Of a DNA stretch of 7,080 nucleotides, positions 5,391 to 7,080 are shown piece after piece. Within the stretch, counting starts at the first letter, position 1; each line of letters begins with the position of its first letter. The stretch is from Pseudomonadota bacterium. GTDB taxonomy: Bacteria > Myxococcota > UBA9042 > PHBI01. The notes below the pieces were generated by a model. That model had not been told where the DNA came from and did no database searches. It worked only from the letters and a program-made list of their open reading frames with translations. Where the stretch lies: the NCBI GenBank assembly GCA_005772945.1, contig SXIE01000210.1, positions 1-7,080 on the forward strand. The letters are read 5' to 3'. The translations under genes were made by a program, and so were the position numbers.

Positions 5391-6515
5391 ATGCGACGCC
5401 ACGACCCTCATTCGTCCTTCACGCGCGCGGCGCTCGCCGCCATCCTCGGTCTCGGCGTTTTCGCCGCCTGCTCGAGCCCCACCGAGATCGTCGACACCCC
5501 GACCCCGACCACGCCCACGCCCACGCCGGGCGCCGGCGCGGCGCTGGCCGTCGGTGCCGCGGGCGGGGATCCGAAGGCCGTCGTGGCCGTCGTCGATGGC
5601 CAGTCCATCACGCTGGGCGAGCTCGACGGTGGCATGAAGGACCAGCTCGCCAAGGCGCTCCTCAACTACCAGATGGCGCTCTACGAGACGCGCAGCGGCG
5701 CGCTCGATCTCGAGGTCGAGCGGCGCGTCCTCGCCGCCGAGGCCAAGAAGCGCGGCCTCGCCGACGCCGACGCGCTCGTCGCGGCCGAGGTCAACGCCAA
5801 GGTCGTCCCGCCCAGCGACGACGAGCTCCGCGCCTTCTACGAGAAGTTCAAAGAACAGATGGAGGGGCAGCCCTTCGAGGCCATGGTCGAGAAGATGCGC
5901 GGCTACCTCATCGGGCAGCAGACGCAGGCCCGTCACGGCAGCTTTGTGAACGACCTTCGCAAAACCTACGGGGTCAAGGTGACGCTCGATCCGGTGCGCC
6001 TGCCGGTCGAGGCCAAGGGGCCCGGGCGCGGCGCCGAGAAACCCAAGGTCACGATCGTCATGTGGTCGGACTTCCAGTGCCCGTATTGCGTGCGCGCCGA
6101 GCCGACCCTCACGCAGCTCCTGGCGACGTTTCCGAACGACGTCCGGGTCGTCTTCCGTCACTTCCCGCTCAACTTCCACGAGCACGCGATGCCGGCCGCC
6201 GAAGCGTCCGCGTGTGCCGACGAGCAGGGGCAGTTCTGGCCGCTGCACGACTGGTTCGTCTCGGGCCAGAGCGATCTGACGCGGCCCGCGACCCGCGCGT
6301 TTCTCGGTCAGCGCCCGGGCTTCGATCTGACGAAATTCGACGCGTGCCTAACGAGCGGCCGCGGCCTGAAGGTCGTCGAGGCCGACCAAGCGGCGGGCGA
6401 GCGCCTGACCGTCGACGGGACCCCGGCGTTCTTCGTGAACGGCATCAAGCTCGGCGGCGCCTTGCCTTACGACCAGTTCGAGGCGCTCGTGAAGACCGAG
6501 CTCGCGCGCCAGTAG
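5391..6515 (+). CDS. Lipoprotein with SurA-N-like domain and DsbA-like CPYC thiol oxidoreductase domain
   Basis: 374 residues. Residues 1-26 are a signal peptide ending VFAA before Cys27 (lipobox), so it is membrane-anchored and faces the periplasm or outside. Residues 36-46 are a Thr-Pro spacer. Residues 63-200 resemble the N-terminal domain of SurA/parvulin chaperones: AVVAVVDGQSITLGELD, a long helix, LEVERRVLAAEAKKRGL, then PSDDELRAFYEKFKEQM; no PPIase domain follows. Residues 218-373 form a DsbA-family thioredoxin fold: VTIVMWSDFQCPYC with active cysteines Cys230 and Cys233, the FRHFPLNFHEHA segment, CADEQGQFWPLHDWF, FDACL, and the cis-proline loop GTPAFFVNG (Thr344, Pro345). Cys275 and Cys319 may form the second disulphide known in several BdbD/DsbA-like proteins. 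The expected role is disulphide formation or exchange in secreted proteins, with the N-terminal domain holding unfolded substrate (inference). It is divergent from the reductase gene, and a promoter candidate and a GGAGG site precede it. Confidence 0.87.
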   Translation: MRRHDPHSSFTRAALAAILGLGVFAACSSPTEIVDTPTPTTPTPTPGAGAALAVGAAGGDPKAVVAVVDGQSITLGELDGGMKDQLAKALLNYQMALYETRSGALDLEVERRVLAAEAKKRGLADADALVAAEVNAKVVPPSDDELRAFYEKFKEQMEGQPFEAMVEKMRGYLIGQQTQARHGSFVNDLRKTYGVKVTLDPVRLPVEAKGPGRGAEKPKVTIVMWSDFQCPYCVRAEPTLTQLLATFPNDVRVVFRHFPLNFHEHAMPAAEASACADEQGQFWPLHDWFVSGQSDLTRPATRAFLGQRPGFDLTKFDACLTSGRGLKVVEADQAAGERLTVDGTPAFFVNGIKLGGALPYDQFEALVKTELARQ

Positions 6516-6537
6516 CCGCGCCGAGCGAACGGCCCGC

Positions 6538-7080
6538 CTATGACCGCGGCGCGCGCCGCGGGGCGAGTCGGTCCACGGCCTCGAAGAGCTCGGGGGTCGT
6601 GAAGGGCTTGGCGAGGAAGGCCACGCCCTCCGCGTCGAGGTGCCGGGCGCTCAGGACGTCGTCGCTGTACCCGGACACGAACAGGATGGGGATGTTCGGG
6701 TGGCGTGCGCGCACCTCGTCCGCGAGCTGCGGTCCGCTCCGATGGGGCATGACGACATCGGTGACGATGAGGTCGAGCGGCGCGCCATCCGCGGTTGCCA
6801 GCGCGACCGCCTCATCGGCGTCGGTCGCCTCGGTCACCTCGAACCCGCGCTGACGGAGCAGGCGCGCGAGGACCATGCGGACCGCGTCGTCGTCCTCGAC
6901 CAAGAGGACACGGCGCGTGGGCGGCTTGTCTTGCGCCGCTGCGAGGGGAGGCGCCACGGTCGGCGCCGGCGCGAGCTCGGTCGCCGCCGGTCGGCCCGCG
7001 TCGGTCGCAAGGGCGGCGGCGCCCTCGTCCGGCCCCGCGCACGGCAGGTACGAACGGACCAGCGTCCCGCGGGGCGCGCG
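6538..7080 (-). CDS. Hybrid sensor histidine kinase, C-terminal receiver domain (5' part off-window)
   Basis: The minus-strand frame is open from the right edge to the TAG at 6538-6540, giving 180 codons. A GTG at 6957 could serve as the start of a stand-alone receiver, but the upstream codons begin with RAPRGTLVRSYLP. This is the closing strand of a histidine kinase ATPase domain (typically GTTFRVYLP). About 40 residues of Ala/Pro linker follow, then a complete receiver domain. Counting from that GTG as residue 1, the acidic pair is Glu21-Asp22 (with Asp23), the phosphate acceptor is Asp67 in LIVTDVVMP, Ser95 lies in FVSGY, and Lys117 in AKPF. All the residues needed for phosphotransfer are present. 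There is no output domain after the receiver, as expected for a hybrid kinase that passes phosphate on or controls itself. It converges on the DsbA-like gene with only 22 bases between stops. Sensor part and signal are not visible. Confidence 0.8.
   Translation of the reverse strand, partial: RAPRGTLVRSYLPCAGPDEGAAALATDAGRPAATELAPAPTVAPPLAAAQDKPPTRRVLLVEDDDAVRMVLARLLRQRGFEVTEATDADEAVALATADGAPLDLIVTDVVMPHRSGPQLADEVRARHPNIPILFVSGYSDDVLSARHLDAEGVAFLAKPFTTPELFEAVDRLAPRRAPRS
6544..6561. terminator. Perfect 18-base GC palindrome at the convergent gene ends
   Basis: The sequence CCGCGGCGCGCGCCGCGG is its own reverse complement. As RNA it could form a 7-base-pair all-GC stem with a 4-base loop. It lies 28 bases past the stop of the DsbA-like gene and inside the last codons (Pro-Arg-Arg-Ala-Pro-Arg) of the sensor kinase gene, so it could end the plus-strand transcript or protect either 3' end. 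There is no T-run, and such palindromes also arise by chance in very GC-rich coding DNA, so the role is uncertain. Confidence 0.35.

Noticed and set aside
5322..6248. Minus-strand open frame (308 codons) opposite the DsbA-like gene
   Set aside because: It has no family motifs or ribosome binding site, and the opposite strand encodes a well-supported CPYC oxidoreductase.
1..7080. CRISPR array, transposon ends, tRNA or rRNA genes, defence island
   Set aside because: I saw no spaced direct repeats, transposase-like protein, terminal inverted repeats, cloverleaf-like segment or known defence domain; the genes read as ordinary chromosomal envelope and signalling functions.

Overview
The window is very GC-rich (by eye around 70%, not counted). 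It carries six protein-coding genes, two of them cut by the window edges, with no tRNA, rRNA, CRISPR array or insertion sequence that I can see. The gene content is typical of a large-genome, secretion-rich, signalling-rich bacterium, most likely a Myxococcota (deltaproteobacterial) species. Three pointers support this: lipoproteins with low-complexity Ser/Glu, Thr or Thr-Pro linkers; a cysteine-rich surface enzyme; and a hybrid histidine kinase plus a PP2C phosphatase. The taxonomic assignment is inference from gene style, not from a marker gene.

Layout, left to right. (1) Bases 2-934, plus strand: the C-terminal 310 codons of a bilobal retropepsin-like aspartic protease. The fragment opens with an (ES)n linker encoded by a CGAGTC hexamer repeat. 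Lobe 1 has DWA where DTG is expected, and lobe 2 keeps DTG. (2) A strong imperfect hairpin (931-973) sits between convergent genes and is probably a bidirectional terminator. (3) 994-2988, minus: a 664-residue lipoprotein made of a signal peptide, a Thr-rich linker, about 36 cysteines in short tandem modules, and a C-terminal LAS-type (MepA/M15-like) zinc peptidase. (4) 3173-4594, minus: a PP2C Ser/Thr phosphatase fused to a cyclic-nucleotide-binding domain. (5) 4581-5315, minus: a short-chain dehydrogenase/reductase that overlaps the phosphatase gene by 14 bases. (6) A 75-base divergent intergenic region (5316-5390) that appears to hold two back-to-back promoters with overlapping -35 elements. 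(7) 5391-6515, plus: a lipoprotein joining a SurA-N-like chaperone domain to a DsbA-like CPYC thiol oxidoreductase domain. (8) 6538-7080, minus, partial: the end of a hybrid sensor kinase, with the last strand of the ATPase domain followed by a full receiver domain.

How the genes may work together: three of the six products are predicted lipoproteins or envelope proteins (the protease by inference, since its N-terminus is missing). One of them is a disulphide-handling protein, and its neighbourhood includes a protein with 47 cysteines besides the lipidated one. The DsbA-like lipoprotein could help fold such substrates, but this is only a proximity argument. The reductase and phosphatase are probably co-transcribed and translationally coupled. 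The metallopeptidase gene follows 184 bases later with its own strong ribosome binding site and may or may not share that transcript. No defence system, prophage or biosynthetic cluster is visible. The least ordinary items are the half-degenerate double aspartic protease, the cysteine-module LAS lipoprotein, the PP2C-cNMP fusion and the divergent promoter with a possibly leaderless transcript.
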